In this document: in pieces, positions 19,750 to 27,800 of the stretch
Layout: every line of letters starts with the position of its first letter
Numbering within the stretch: the first letter of the stretch is position 1
Assembly (NCBI GenBank): GCA_964539385.1
Contig: CAZIJC010000005.1
Location: 1 to 64,000 of the forward strand
DNA: 64,000 nucleotides
From: JAUVZF01 sp964539385
GTDB taxonomy: Bacteria; Planctomycetota; Phycisphaerae; FEN-1346
Direction of reading: 5' to 3'
Made by a program: the position numbers and the translations under genes
The notes under the pieces: model-generated
Told to the model about the DNA's origin: nothing
Database searches by the model: none
Seen by the model: the letters and a program-made list of their open reading frames with translations, nothing else

Positions 19750-20178
19750 CTACAGGCCAGGCGTTCTCTCGACCTGCCCCCGTCGGGCAGGCTCGTCGCA
19801 GATGCCACGGGCGATGTGGGCCTCTCGCTGCCGCTCTGCCAAGCGTCGGATCGTGTATGCACAGTCCCGAATCTGGGCGTACAGGACAATGCATCTATCG
19901 TCCTCGGCTGCGCTCTCGCCCTCGTCGGCCAGAATGGTGAACCGCCGCGCGAGCTCAAGAGTTTCCGAGATGTGTTGATTGTACCCTCGCACGGATTGTA
20001 GCCCCAACGTGCAACGTGTGTCAAGCAGAAAACCGTGGTCTGGTCGTCGCGAGTCACCATAGCAATCCCCGTACCACTCGGCGATCACCGTCGGGGGCAG
20101 GTAGTTCCTGAGCGCGCTCCTCTTGCGGGTACTCAGCGGGGGCCTTCTTGGCCAAAGGCGCAACACGCATCGTCGCAT
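19750..20178 (-). CDS. Small conserved hypothetical protein
   Basis: 142 residues. The central part (ETLELARRFTILADEGESAA through IRRLAERQREAH) is a charged helical segment that resembles short planctomycete and verrucomicrobial proteins of unknown function carrying an LADEG motif. The first 45 residues look less protein-like, so the start may be further downstream at a non-ATG codon. It lies 15 bp upstream of rubrerythrin on the same strand, so it could be cotranscribed with the oxidative-stress genes. Confidence 0.45.
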   Translation of the reverse strand: MRRCVLRLWPRRPPLSTRKRSALRNYLPPTVIAEWYGDCYGDSRRPDHGFLLDTRCTLGLQSVRGYNQHISETLELARRFTILADEGESAAEDDRCIVLYAQIRDCAYTIRRLAERQREAHIARGICDEPARRGQVERTPGL

Positions 20179-20217
20179 GGAAACGCGCCGTTCCCGTTCG
20201 CTGTTCCCATCGCATCT

Positions 20218-21048
20218 TCAGCCGGCCATCCCCTGTTTCCTCTCAAGGAACCGCTTCCTGTAGACCATGAAGCCCGTGTTCCCGCAATGCTCCATGATCT
20301 CGTGATTCGAGTGTGCGCTCACGGCCATCGATACCAGCGGCAGGGCACGCGGCGCCAAGCGAACCAGCAAGATCGCGGTGACAGTCTCCAGAGACTGCTC
20401 CAACGCCTTGGCTCCTAACACGGACACGCCCTCCCTCCTTGGCTGCTCCTTGTCCCCTGTATCCTGGATATCCCTCAGGGTTTCAATCTGCTGTAAGGCC
20501 CTGAACTTCACCTCCGATCCTCCGATGCCGGCCTCGATGATCCGCAGAATGATCTGCTTCTCAACAATGTCATTGGGGTCATAGCCGTAGCAGAAGGCAA
20601 TCTCCTGAATCATGTGGAAATCCTGAACGAGGAGCGCCGTCAGGTCGGCGACCATAAGAGGCGCTCCCCCCAGCCCGAGGACAGCACCCTGTATGGCAGC
20701 CGCCTTCTCGTGAAAATCTATATGCTTGCGGTTGCACTTATCGAGCAATGCGAGATCGCATCGTTTCAGGTCCGAGAGGTCCTCTATCATGACGCCGTGC
20801 TCGTGGGCCCTCTTTATGAGCACTTGGGGGTCAACCGTATACGTGGATGCATAAAGCAGATCCTTGATGGTGCCCTGTATCGCGTTCTCAAGCTTTCCGA
20901 ACTTGTCTGAGCCGACTTTCTTGATCAAGTAGTCTACGGGCTTGGAAGCCACGTCAAGGATCTTCTTGTGAAAACCCTCGTGCTTCTGCTTCTCCCATTC
21001 CACCATCTCCGCCAAGCTCTGGATCTCGTATTCACTCAGCTCCATCAT
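20218..21048 (-). CDS. EcsC family protein
   Basis: 276 residues from ATG 21048, preceded by AGGAGAACCC and overlapping the upstream stop by four bases; the longer frame to 21084 has no such site. It shows the EcsC pattern: amphipathic helices with ALGGAPLMVADLTALLVQDF and a long helical tail. EcsC proteins are membrane-associated and named after a B. subtilis ABC-exporter accessory, but their biochemical role is unknown. It is the last gene of a small operon with a CDF transporter, which hints at a membrane or metal-homeostasis setting. Confidence 0.75.
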   Translation of the reverse strand: MMELSEYEIQSLAEMVEWEKQKHEGFHKKILDVASKPVDYLIKKVGSDKFGKLENAIQGTIKDLLYASTYTVDPQVLIKRAHEHGVMIEDLSDLKRCDLALLDKCNRKHIDFHEKAAAIQGAVLGLGGAPLMVADLTALLVQDFHMIQEIAFCYGYDPNDIVEKQIILRIIEAGIGGSEVKFRALQQIETLRDIQDTGDKEQPRREGVSVLGAKALEQSLETVTAILLVRLAPRALPLVSMAVSAHSNHEIMEHCGNTGFMVYRKRFLERKQGMAG

Positions 21049-21407
21049 GGGTTCTCCTGTAGATTGATCAGGAGGTCTCGACACTGCAACGGCAGGTTCA
21101 GAGGGCCGCCCTTCTTCTCGACGCGTGCTACCACCTTCGATGCGATATCGACGAGCTTCTTCTTGCGCCGCTCACCGGCCTTTGTGTTCGATGACCTCAG
21201 CTTGGCAGATATGGCCAGAATCCGGCCTGCCTCCACGATGCTGACCTCGGAGCAGATGCGCTCGATATCGCTTTGGAGAAGCGCGGACCTGTCCGAGCCC
21301 TTCATCTTCATCGCCTTCGTGCAGGCGCTCTCGGGATCCAGCCCATCCATGGCTTTCCTGCTCATGTTGAGCAACAGGTCCGCCAGTTTCCTCCTGATCG
21401 CATTCAT
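21045..21407 (-). CDS. Hypothetical helical protein in CDF-EcsC operon
   Basis: 120 residues, strongly charged, with Lys-rich AGERRKKKLVDIASKV and no signal or membrane segment. It overlaps its upstream (CDF) and downstream (EcsC) genes by four bases each, which is good evidence that it is translated. No family is recognised. Confidence 0.65.
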   Translation of the reverse strand: MNAIRRKLADLLLNMSRKAMDGLDPESACTKAMKMKGSDRSALLQSDIERICSEVSIVEAGRILAISAKLRSSNTKAGERRKKKLVDIASKVVARVEKKGGPLNLPLQCRDLLINLQENP

Positions 21408-22621
21408 GGCGTGCCTGCTTCCTCCTCATCAACGACGGGAGTATAGGCATACTTCGGCTCGGCCTTGATGATCGTCCTCATCTCGGGGAACCTCTCCGCG
21501 AACTTTTCCCGTATCGAGCGGATGATATCGTGAGTCTTCTGCTCATCGGCATCTGCCTCGAGCACAATGTCGAAGACCACATTGCATCGGTTCGCGCGGC
21601 ATCCGATGATCCGCAGGTCGTGAAAGGAATGCACCCGCTCGTCCTGGGAGACAATCTCTCTGATCGTCTCGGCAATGGCTTCGTATTGGGGATGTTCCCT
21701 GTTGATGGGGTCGATATGCGCGATCACCGTGGCGCCTATCTTGCGGGCAATGTCTTCCTCAACTGCTTCGGAAAGCGCGTGGAGGCTGGCGATGTTGTCC
21801 TGATCGGATACCTCGAGGTGCAGGGAGATGACGTTGGTCTGGCCGTATGAGTGAAAGATGATGTCGTGGACTCCCAGAACTCCCTGGTGTGCCTTGGCCA
21901 GGCTTCCAATTTGGCTCAGGGTGTCCCGTGGCGGGGGTACGCCCAGCAATGGGTTGACCGCCTCCCTCGCTATTGAATACGCCGCGTAGAAGATGATCAG
22001 AGAGACGAGGACGCCCGCCGCGCCGTCAATACGGTCGTAACCGAAGCGCGAGCCGATGAGGGCGAGCACGACCAGAGCGGTGGCCAAAACGTCGCTTCGA
22101 TGGTGAAGGGCATCGGCTTTGAGTGCCTGGGAGTCGATCATATCGCCCAATTGGTAGGAGAAGCGGGACAGAAGCTCCTTGACGACGAGGGTTCCCGCGA
22201 TCAGCAAGATGACGGCCACGGAAGCTCTGGAGCTCTGGGGGTGAGCGATGCTACGCACTGCCGTCTCGAAAAGCTCGGCGCCGGCAACGAAGAGCAGTAC
22301 CGAGACCACCAGAGCGGCTACGGACTCCATTCTGCCGTGACCGAAGGGGTGTTCCCTGTCCGACGGCTTCTTGGCCATCTTGAAGCTGATGACCAGCACA
22401 ACGGAAGTGGCGCTATCGGCCAGCGTGTGTATGGCGTCGGCAATGAGAGACACGCTTCCAATGGCGAGCCCCAGACCCATCTTGACGGCAAAGAGCACAA
22501 CGTTGACGACAATACTGGTCCATCCCTCAAGCGCTCCGTACCGTGCCCTGACCTTCAGATCACCGACGCTCTGATAGTCCCGGATGGCTTTTGCCGCTAG
22601 CCAACGGGTAAACTTCGTCAT
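21404..22621 (-). CDS. Cation diffusion facilitator (CDF) transporter
   Basis: 405 residues. It exports divalent cations (Zn, Fe, Mn or Co class) in exchange for protons. Six membrane helices carry the metal-site motifs ADAIHTLAD at 61-69 and DALHHRSDV in helix 5, with the HPFGHGRME loop between. An enlarged C-terminal cytoplasmic part of about 200 residues holds an HxH-type segment (VIAHIDPINREHPQ), so it is longer than the usual 300 residues. It differs from the two magnetosome-type CDFs further right. It is first in a three-gene overlap-coupled operon. Confidence 0.88.
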   Translation of the reverse strand: MTKFTRWLAAKAIRDYQSVGDLKVRARYGALEGWTSIVVNVVLFAVKMGLGLAIGSVSLIADAIHTLADSATSVVLVISFKMAKKPSDREHPFGHGRMESVAALVVSVLLFVAGAELFETAVRSIAHPQSSRASVAVILLIAGTLVVKELLSRFSYQLGDMIDSQALKADALHHRSDVLATALVVLALIGSRFGYDRIDGAAGVLVSLIIFYAAYSIAREAVNPLLGVPPPRDTLSQIGSLAKAHQGVLGVHDIIFHSYGQTNVISLHLEVSDQDNIASLHALSEAVEEDIARKIGATVIAHIDPINREHPQYEAIAETIREIVSQDERVHSFHDLRIIGCRANRCNVVFDIVLEADADEQKTHDIIRSIREKFAERFPEMRTIIKAEPKYAYTPVVDEEEAGTP

Positions 22622-22678
22622 GGCGATGGTCTACCCTCTTGCAGCAGCACTTGGCAGTCGGCAGCCAGGGCGCGGTGG

Positions 22679-23104
22679 CTAGGAAGCCGGGCCTCTTTCA
22701 CATGTTGTCAGGTGCCTCTGTGTGGTGCAATTCCATGCAACCTTTGCCCCTACCGACACGACAAGCCCCACCGTGAACGGAATGACCGCGAGCCCAGAGG
22801 TCGCCACAAGTGCGGTTCGTGCTGCATTGCTTGCGAGCAACCCAAGGCCGGAAGCCAGTCCCATGCCTACCGATTCGCTCGCGGTATCGAGGATCGCGTC
22901 CTGCTTCGTCATCTTCCCTTGCGAGTATTTTCTCGCGTTCACGAGCGCGGCGATGCTGCCCCACACAGCAGCTACTGCCGCACTCGCCGTCAGCGGGCTG
23001 AGCGCCTCGACGGTCGTTACTTGGACAGCCCTGAGACTGTGCCCCAGATTGTACGCCACCGTGCTTGTGACGGTTTCCGGGCAGTAGTAGTCAATCACTT
23101 CCAT
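22679..23104 (-). CDS. Small glycine-rich membrane protein
   Basis: 141 residues with hydrophobic, glycine/alanine-rich stretches (GMGLASGLGLLASNAA; SGLAVIPFTVGLVVSVGAKV), probably two membrane helices with GxxxG-type packing. It lies 57 bp upstream of the CDF gene on the same strand, so it is probably the first gene of that operon. Start ATG 23104 follows a GGAGG-type site. No named family is recognised. Confidence 0.55.
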   Translation of the reverse strand: MEVIDYYCPETVTSTVAYNLGHSLRAVQVTTVEALSPLTASAAVAAVWGSIAALVNARKYSQGKMTKQDAILDTASESVGMGLASGLGLLASNAARTALVATSGLAVIPFTVGLVVSVGAKVAWNCTTQRHLTTCERGPAS

Positions 23105-23273
23105 CGTTGACGCCTCCTTGGACCTAGCCTTTGGGCCGGCCTGGTCTGAACCGACCCGCCGTGGCCGGTTTCAAGGTGACCAGTGACAAAGACGGGCATG
23201 AACGAGGTCGCGAGGGACGACGGAACGTCTGGGTACCGAGAAAGCGGCATTTGAGTGATGCCCTCACGGAACC

Positions 23274-23543
23274 GTTGTGGCTGCGCACGAGCCGACGGCA
23301 GGGCTGTACGTCCGCGTGCACGGCGACCACCTGATCCTGGGGCGGCGTGAGCCGTTGGGGCCCAATAGCGAGATGGAAAACGACGACCGCGTTCGGCTGA
23401 CGCGTCTGTCCGCTTCGATGTATGGCCTGAGCGTCAAGGGGCACACGGGGCGCTGGCAATGAACGCCATTCTCCGGCAGTATGGAGGAAATGGTCGATAC
23501 TATTCTGGCCTGCATGAAGCATCTTGTGGCGCCCTACGTCTGA
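23274..23543 (+). pseudogene. Small conserved-type protein with an internal TGA
   Basis: The only plus-strand frame here that reads like protein. It begins at GTG 23274 or nearby, runs through YVRVHGDHLILGRREPLG and MYGLSVKGHTGRWQ, meets TGA at 23460-23462, and continues in frame as TPFSGSMEEMVDTILACM to a stop at 23541. The two halves read like one domain, with TGA where an Arg codon (CGA) would be expected. A nonsense mutation or a consensus error is most likely; no selenocysteine context is apparent. Confidence 0.4.
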
Positions 23544-23573
23544 TGCATTGCACTAGGCAATATGCCGCTGTCT

Positions 23574-26465
23574 CTATTGCGTGCAGAATATTGCGTAGAA
23601 CACCAGTGCAATAGTGATCATAAGCTTGATGAGGATATTCATAGCCGGGCCGGAAACGTCCTTGAATGGATCGCCCACCATATCGCCCACCACGGCTGAT
23701 TTGTAGGCGACCTCCATGCCGTCTTCGAATTCGCGGCGAGCTTCGATCATTTTTTTGGCGTTGTCCCATGCGACGCCCCCGATAGACATGCTCATTCCCA
23801 GCACAGAGCCTGTAACCATCGCGCCGACCAGGAATCCGCCCATGGCTTCAACTCCCAGGGCGAAGAACACGACAAATGGGGCAGCCAATGCAATTGACCC
23901 GGCCAGGACGGCGGCTTTGAGGGCACTGTTGGTGATAACCCGTATGCATTTATCCGCCTCAGGCTCGGCTGTTCCCGCCAAGAGGCCTTTGATTTCACGA
24001 AACTGGCGGCGAACTTCGACGACCAGTTTGTTCGCTATTCGCGTTACCGCGGTCATGGTCAAAGCGGCAAAGAGCAGCGTGAGGGTCACGCCGATAAACA
24101 GTCCGACGAGTGTCCGGGGAGCAAACAATTCGGTATTAGCCAGATCCGTCCCCTTGATGAAGGCTGCGAACAGGGCTACCGCCGATATGACGCCGGCCCC
24201 GACAGTAAACCCTTTGCCTATAGCGGCAGTGATGTTCCCGGCGATATCCAGCTTGTCGGTAGTCCTGCGAACGGATTGAGCGGCGCCGCTCATTGTAGCT
24301 ATGCCGCCCGCATTATCGACGATCGGGCCGAAGGCGTCGATAGACATGATTATGGCCATCGTGGCTAACATTCCCACCGCCGAAAGCCCTATTCCATACA
24401 GTCCAGCCGCGAGCAGTGTTATGATTATCGTCGCGCATATGGTGACTATAGGCAAAAAGGCCCCGATGAACCCGACGGCCAGTCCGGCAATCACATTGGT
24501 CGCCGACCCTGTTTTCGACATGTTGACGATGTACGTGACCGGCATGCCGGAGCCAAAGTATTTGGTTTCGATGCCTATCAGTATCCCGCACAATACGCCC
24601 GCCGCAACCGACACGAACAGGGCGAATTCCCCGGTTAAGGCAGTGATCGCCACATAAGCCCCCACAAGAAAGAGCATGTTTGACACATAAATGGTCCTTT
24701 GCAGGAACACCTGCGCGTCGCCGCCTCTGGCAAGGATTTTGCCTAAGCATACCGTTACCACGCAGCAGACAAGGCCTATGGCCCCCAGGATAAGGGGCAG
24801 CATGACATACTGCATCCCGCCTATCTTAAGGGCCAGGATAATCGTGGCCACTGTGGCGCTGGCAAAAGATTCGAACAAATCCGAACCCATACCAGCAACG
24901 TCGCCGACATTGTCACCGACGTTGTCGGCGATAACGGCGGGATTGCGGGGATCGTCTTCGGGAAGGTGAAACTCCAGCTTCCCGGCCATGTCGGCCCCGA
25001 TGTCGGCGCTCTTTGTGTATATCCCTCCGCCTACCCTTCCGAACAGGGCAAAGAATGAGGCGCCCAGGCAAAAGCCCGCTATGACGTACGCGAGGCTTTC
25101 GGGGTTATCTCCCGTAAGCACGGTGAGGCAGTAGAACCCAAGTCCGATGACGCCCACGGCCATTACGGAAATGCCCATAACGGCTCCGCCCTGGAAGGCC
25201 ACTGTCAGGGCTTTGTAAAGGCCCTTCTTCCTGTCTTTGTCCTTGGCCGCCTGACATGTTCGCACGTTTGACGTGGTGGCGGCCTTCATGCCGATCAGGC
25301 CGGGGAACATCGAACAGAGCGATCCAACTATAAACGCCACGGCCGTGGCTGCACAAAGCTGGACGCAAATAACAATGAAGAACAAGATCAGGAAGATCGC
25401 AGCAACCTTGTATTCCTGCTTCAGGAACACGGCTGTTCCGGAGCGGATCTTCTCGGCGATAGTTCTCATCTTTTGGTTTCCGGCCGGATACTTGAACAGC
25501 GCGAAGTACCCGACTATGGCGAAACACAAGCCCACAATTCCGACATAAGGAACGGCCTGCAACAAGAGCCGATATTCTTCTATTCCCTCGATCGAAAACG
25601 GAACTGCAGTTTTCAGTACTTCTGCCGACAGCGCCGGCATGGTCACGTAGTCGGTCTGTCCATGGGAGTTGACGTTCAGAGCAACTGTATCGCTATTGCC
25701 GTCGCTCAATGTAGCGAACAGTCCAGCTTGGTTGGATATGGCCGTCGAGCCAACGCTCATAATAACGTCTCCAGCGGAAAGGCCCGCCTGGTCTGCTGCG
25801 CCTCCCGGTACGACAGACAGGATCACGAGGCCATTTACGCCGGCGTCAATTCCGTATTGTTCCCGCAGTTGCGTGGTCAACGCAGTGAGAGACATGCCCC
25901 AGGTGCTGTCGCTCGTGTCGGTATCATCACTTGCATCAACAACGGCCGTCTTGACAAAGGCCGATCGCGCGACGAGTTCAACATATACGAGGTCTCTCTT
26001 GCCTGCTCTTATATACCGAAGTCTCACGTTATCCCCGGCGTTCAGGGTGACCATGACCTCCCTGAGTGAAGAGAGGTTTTTCACGGGTCTGTTGGCAAGG
26101 AAAACGATGACGTCTCCCCTTTTCAGGCCCGCCTTTTCGGCCGGGGAATTGGGCACGACACTGTTGATGAGCACCCCGATTCCGCCCGGTATGTCCAACT
26201 GCTCGGCAAGAACGGCGTCAATGTCGCGGACGTCCACCCCAAGAAAGACCGAAACTGACGTGGCGTCGGCTGCGATCTGCACGACATCGTCTGCGGTAAT
26301 CGCCGCGGAAGGCTGGCTGTTAATCGTCGGACACGTGCCGGTAAGATCGGCTTTAGTGTAAAGGAGATACCCCGCGAACGCCAGCATCATCACCACCATC
26401 GCGACGGCCCACTTGCGGTACCCTGTGGGAGAATCACTAAAATGTTCTTTGTCAATATCGCTCAT
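23574..26465 (-). CDS. hppA: Membrane pyrophosphatase with N-terminal TM and tandem PDZ domains
   Basis: 963 residues, about 250 more than normal. TM at 19-36; PDZ1 about 72-165 and PDZ2 about 188-275; pyrophosphatase core from about 300 with some 15-16 helices. Core motifs are intact: ADIGADMAGKLE, EDDPRNPAVIADNVGDNVGD, GVAWDNAKK and VVGDMVGDPFKDVSGP. These bind Mg-pyrophosphate and drive H+ or Na+ pumping. The segment GNITAAIGKGF has Ala rather than Lys at the site linked to potassium independence, so a K+-dependent type is expected; the pumped ion cannot be read. The PDZ pair closely resembles the protein at 27797-28930 (shared ILSVVPG, DQA, LSAGDVIM), implying duplication and fusion. The location suggests service to a magnetosome-like membrane. 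Confidence 0.93.
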   Translation of the reverse strand: MSDIDKEHFSDSPTGYRKWAVAMVVMMLAFAGYLLYTKADLTGTCPTINSQPSAAITADDVVQIAADATSVSVFLGVDVRDIDAVLAEQLDIPGGIGVLINSVVPNSPAEKAGLKRGDVIVFLANRPVKNLSSLREVMVTLNAGDNVRLRYIRAGKRDLVYVELVARSAFVKTAVVDASDDTDTSDSTWGMSLTALTTQLREQYGIDAGVNGLVILSVVPGGAADQAGLSAGDVIMSVGSTAISNQAGLFATLSDGNSDTVALNVNSHGQTDYVTMPALSAEVLKTAVPFSIEGIEEYRLLLQAVPYVGIVGLCFAIVGYFALFKYPAGNQKMRTIAEKIRSGTAVFLKQEYKVAAIFLILFFIVICVQLCAATAVAFIVGSLCSMFPGLIGMKAATTSNVRTCQAAKDKDRKKGLYKALTVAFQGGAVMGISVMAVGVIGLGFYCLTVLTGDNPESLAYVIAGFCLGASFFALFGRVGGGIYTKSADIGADMAGKLEFHLPEDDPRNPAVIADNVGDNVGDVAGMGSDLFESFASATVATIILALKIGGMQYVMLPLILGAIGLVCCVVTVCLGKILARGGDAQVFLQRTIYVSNMLFLVGAYVAITALTGEFALFVSVAAGVLCGILIGIETKYFGSGMPVTYIVNMSKTGSATNVIAGLAVGFIGAFLPIVTICATIIITLLAAGLYGIGLSAVGMLATMAIIMSIDAFGPIVDNAGGIATMSGAAQSVRRTTDKLDIAGNITAAIGKGFTVGAGVISAVALFAAFIKGTDLANTELFAPRTLVGLFIGVTLTLLFAALTMTAVTRIANKLVVEVRRQFREIKGLLAGTAEPEADKCIRVITNSALKAAVLAGSIALAAPFVVFFALGVEAMGGFLVGAMVTGSVLGMSMSIGGVAWDNAKKMIEARREFEDGMEVAYKSAVVGDMVGDPFKDVSGPAMNILIKLMITIALVFYAIFCTQ

Positions 26466-26523
26466 TTTGTTAGCCGATTGATTGCTTAAAGGTGGTTTCC
26501 TTGCTTATGCTTTCAAAATGAGA

Positions 26524-26650
26524 TTGTCCCCAGGCGCTGGACAGATTCCGGCCTGGGATAAGGTGGAACCGCCTGCATGGTAACGTTCCCGCTGCTGTTG
26601 CGAAGGGAGCCCGTAGGGCGACCGGAGCGACAGCAGCGATCGCGGTGCGG
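26524..26650. repeat. Structured IS-end repeat, copy 1
   Basis: One of three dispersed copies (also 49745 and 60680). The shared core reads from ttgtcccc/cttgtccc, through attccggcctg and ataaggtggaaccgcctgc, to gctgctgttgc...gcgacagcagc, which folds into a long hairpin. It follows the 3' end of an integrase relic, so it is probably the terminal region of that IS. Confidence 0.75.
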
Positions 26651-26699
26651 GACCGCCCCGCATCGCCGCCCACCCAGGCATCGGCCAAGGCAGGTATCT

Positions 26700-26897
26700 C
26701 AATCATATCGTTTCTCGCCGGTGTGACAAGAACCCTTTGGACCGACGCCGGAGCGTCCAAGCCGTACACGCTGGCCGGCGTCCTGCGGCCCAGGCTTCGG
26801 TGCCGACGCAAATGGTCGTAATACGCGAAGTACCGCGTCAGACCCAACCGAGCCTCCGCAGGCGTTTCGTAGTCCCGGGCGCCGCCAAGAGCCCGCC
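26700..26897 (-). pseudogene. IS3-type integrase C-terminal relic
   Basis: On the minus strand the frame reads RDYETPAEARLGLTRYFAYY and then HLRRHRSLGRRTPASVYGL, the standard C-terminus of IS3-type integrase-core transposases. The upstream catalytic domain is gone; the metallophosphoesterase gene stops at 26898, directly at the break. The frame continues into the structured repeat without homology. A similar relic is at 60833-60960. Confidence 0.7.
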
Positions 26898-27800
26898 TTA
26901 TATTTCCCCGTCCTCATACTGGACAGGGATATCCGCTCCGACGGGGATTTTTTCCACGGTGACCTTCGGCCCGTACACTCTCAAAAGAAGAAAATGCCTG
27001 TTTCCGGAGTTTAGAAGACCGTCTGAGAAGCTCCCGGAAGTAATATAACGCACACCGTTGACGGTAATATCCTCGTAGCCGTGATAATGGCCTTCGAGGA
27101 CAAAATCGACCTCGTATTTCTCGAAGAGGTCGATGAGTCGGTCTCTCTCTTCGCCCTTGGGGAAGTCATATCCGCCGTGTGAACCGCCATATATCGGCAC
27201 GTGGGATATCACAAAAAGCAGCGGCTGCTTATTCCTCCTCAACCGCTCTTCAATCCATTCCATCTGGGCCTGGCCTATTTCGTTGCTGGCCGAATCGATT
27301 ACGACGAACTTGGCGTTGCCGGCGCAAAAGGAATACATCGACGGGCCCAGGCACCCCCAATAATGTGACCATCCATCATTATAAAGATCGTGATTGCCAA
27401 TTGCCGGGTACACCGGAACGGTCAATGCATTAACGTGATTGACGAAGTTCTCGTACTCGTTTTCAAAACCCATGTAGGTCAGGTCTCCGCCGAACACGAC
27501 GAAGCTTATCCGGTTTGCTCTGATTTCCCTGTCGAGATCGGCAAAGCACCCGTCACTGCCGGCGGTGAGGTGTGGATCGGCGCAAAAGGCAAACGAGTAT
27601 TCATACGCGTTCTTGAGCGTGTCCCTATACGGCGATTCTATGGATGAAGAGAGTCGGAATCTCTCGTCCACGGTTGCTCTGCCTGAATCCCTCAACGCCA
27701 GCAACAACAGCAGACACACCGGAACGAGCGTCAGTAGCGCAGCAGGCCTCAACAGCAGAATGAGAGCGTTCTTTGCGAAAGTTTTGAGCTCCGCTATCAT
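26898..27800 (-). CDS. Membrane-anchored calcineurin-like metallophosphoesterase
   Basis: 300 residues with one N-terminal membrane helix (about 13-36) and then a metallophosphoesterase domain. All signature motifs are visible: DPH (Dx H), GGDLTY, GNHDLY, SHVPIYGGSHGG and EGHYHGYED, which bind two metal ions. Substrate is unknown. It is coupled by a 4-bp overlap to the tandem-PDZ gene upstream, so it belongs to the magnetosome-type operon and closes it. It is likely anchored with the catalytic domain outside the cytoplasm or inside the vesicle lumen. Confidence 0.85.
   Translation of the reverse strand: MIAELKTFAKNALILLLRPAALLTLVPVCLLLLLALRDSGRATVDERFRLSSSIESPYRDTLKNAYEYSFAFCADPHLTAGSDGCFADLDREIRANRISFVVFGGDLTYMGFENEYENFVNHVNALTVPVYPAIGNHDLYNDGWSHYWGCLGPSMYSFCAGNAKFVVIDSASNEIGQAQMEWIEERLRRNKQPLLFVISHVPIYGGSHGGYDFPKGEERDRLIDLFEKYEVDFVLEGHYHGYEDITVNGVRYITSGSFSDGLLNSGNRHFLLLRVYGPKVTVEKIPVGADIPVQYEDGEI

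Noticed and set aside
21404..22621. A third magnetosome CDF
   Set aside because: It has a long, different C-terminal domain and no MamB/MamM signatures; it forms an operon with EcsC and reads like a general metal exporter.
23574..26465. Pyrophosphatase and PDZ as two neighbouring genes
   Set aside because: The frame is continuous over the linker without stop, N run or repeat; only misassembly could separate them, which is listed as a test.
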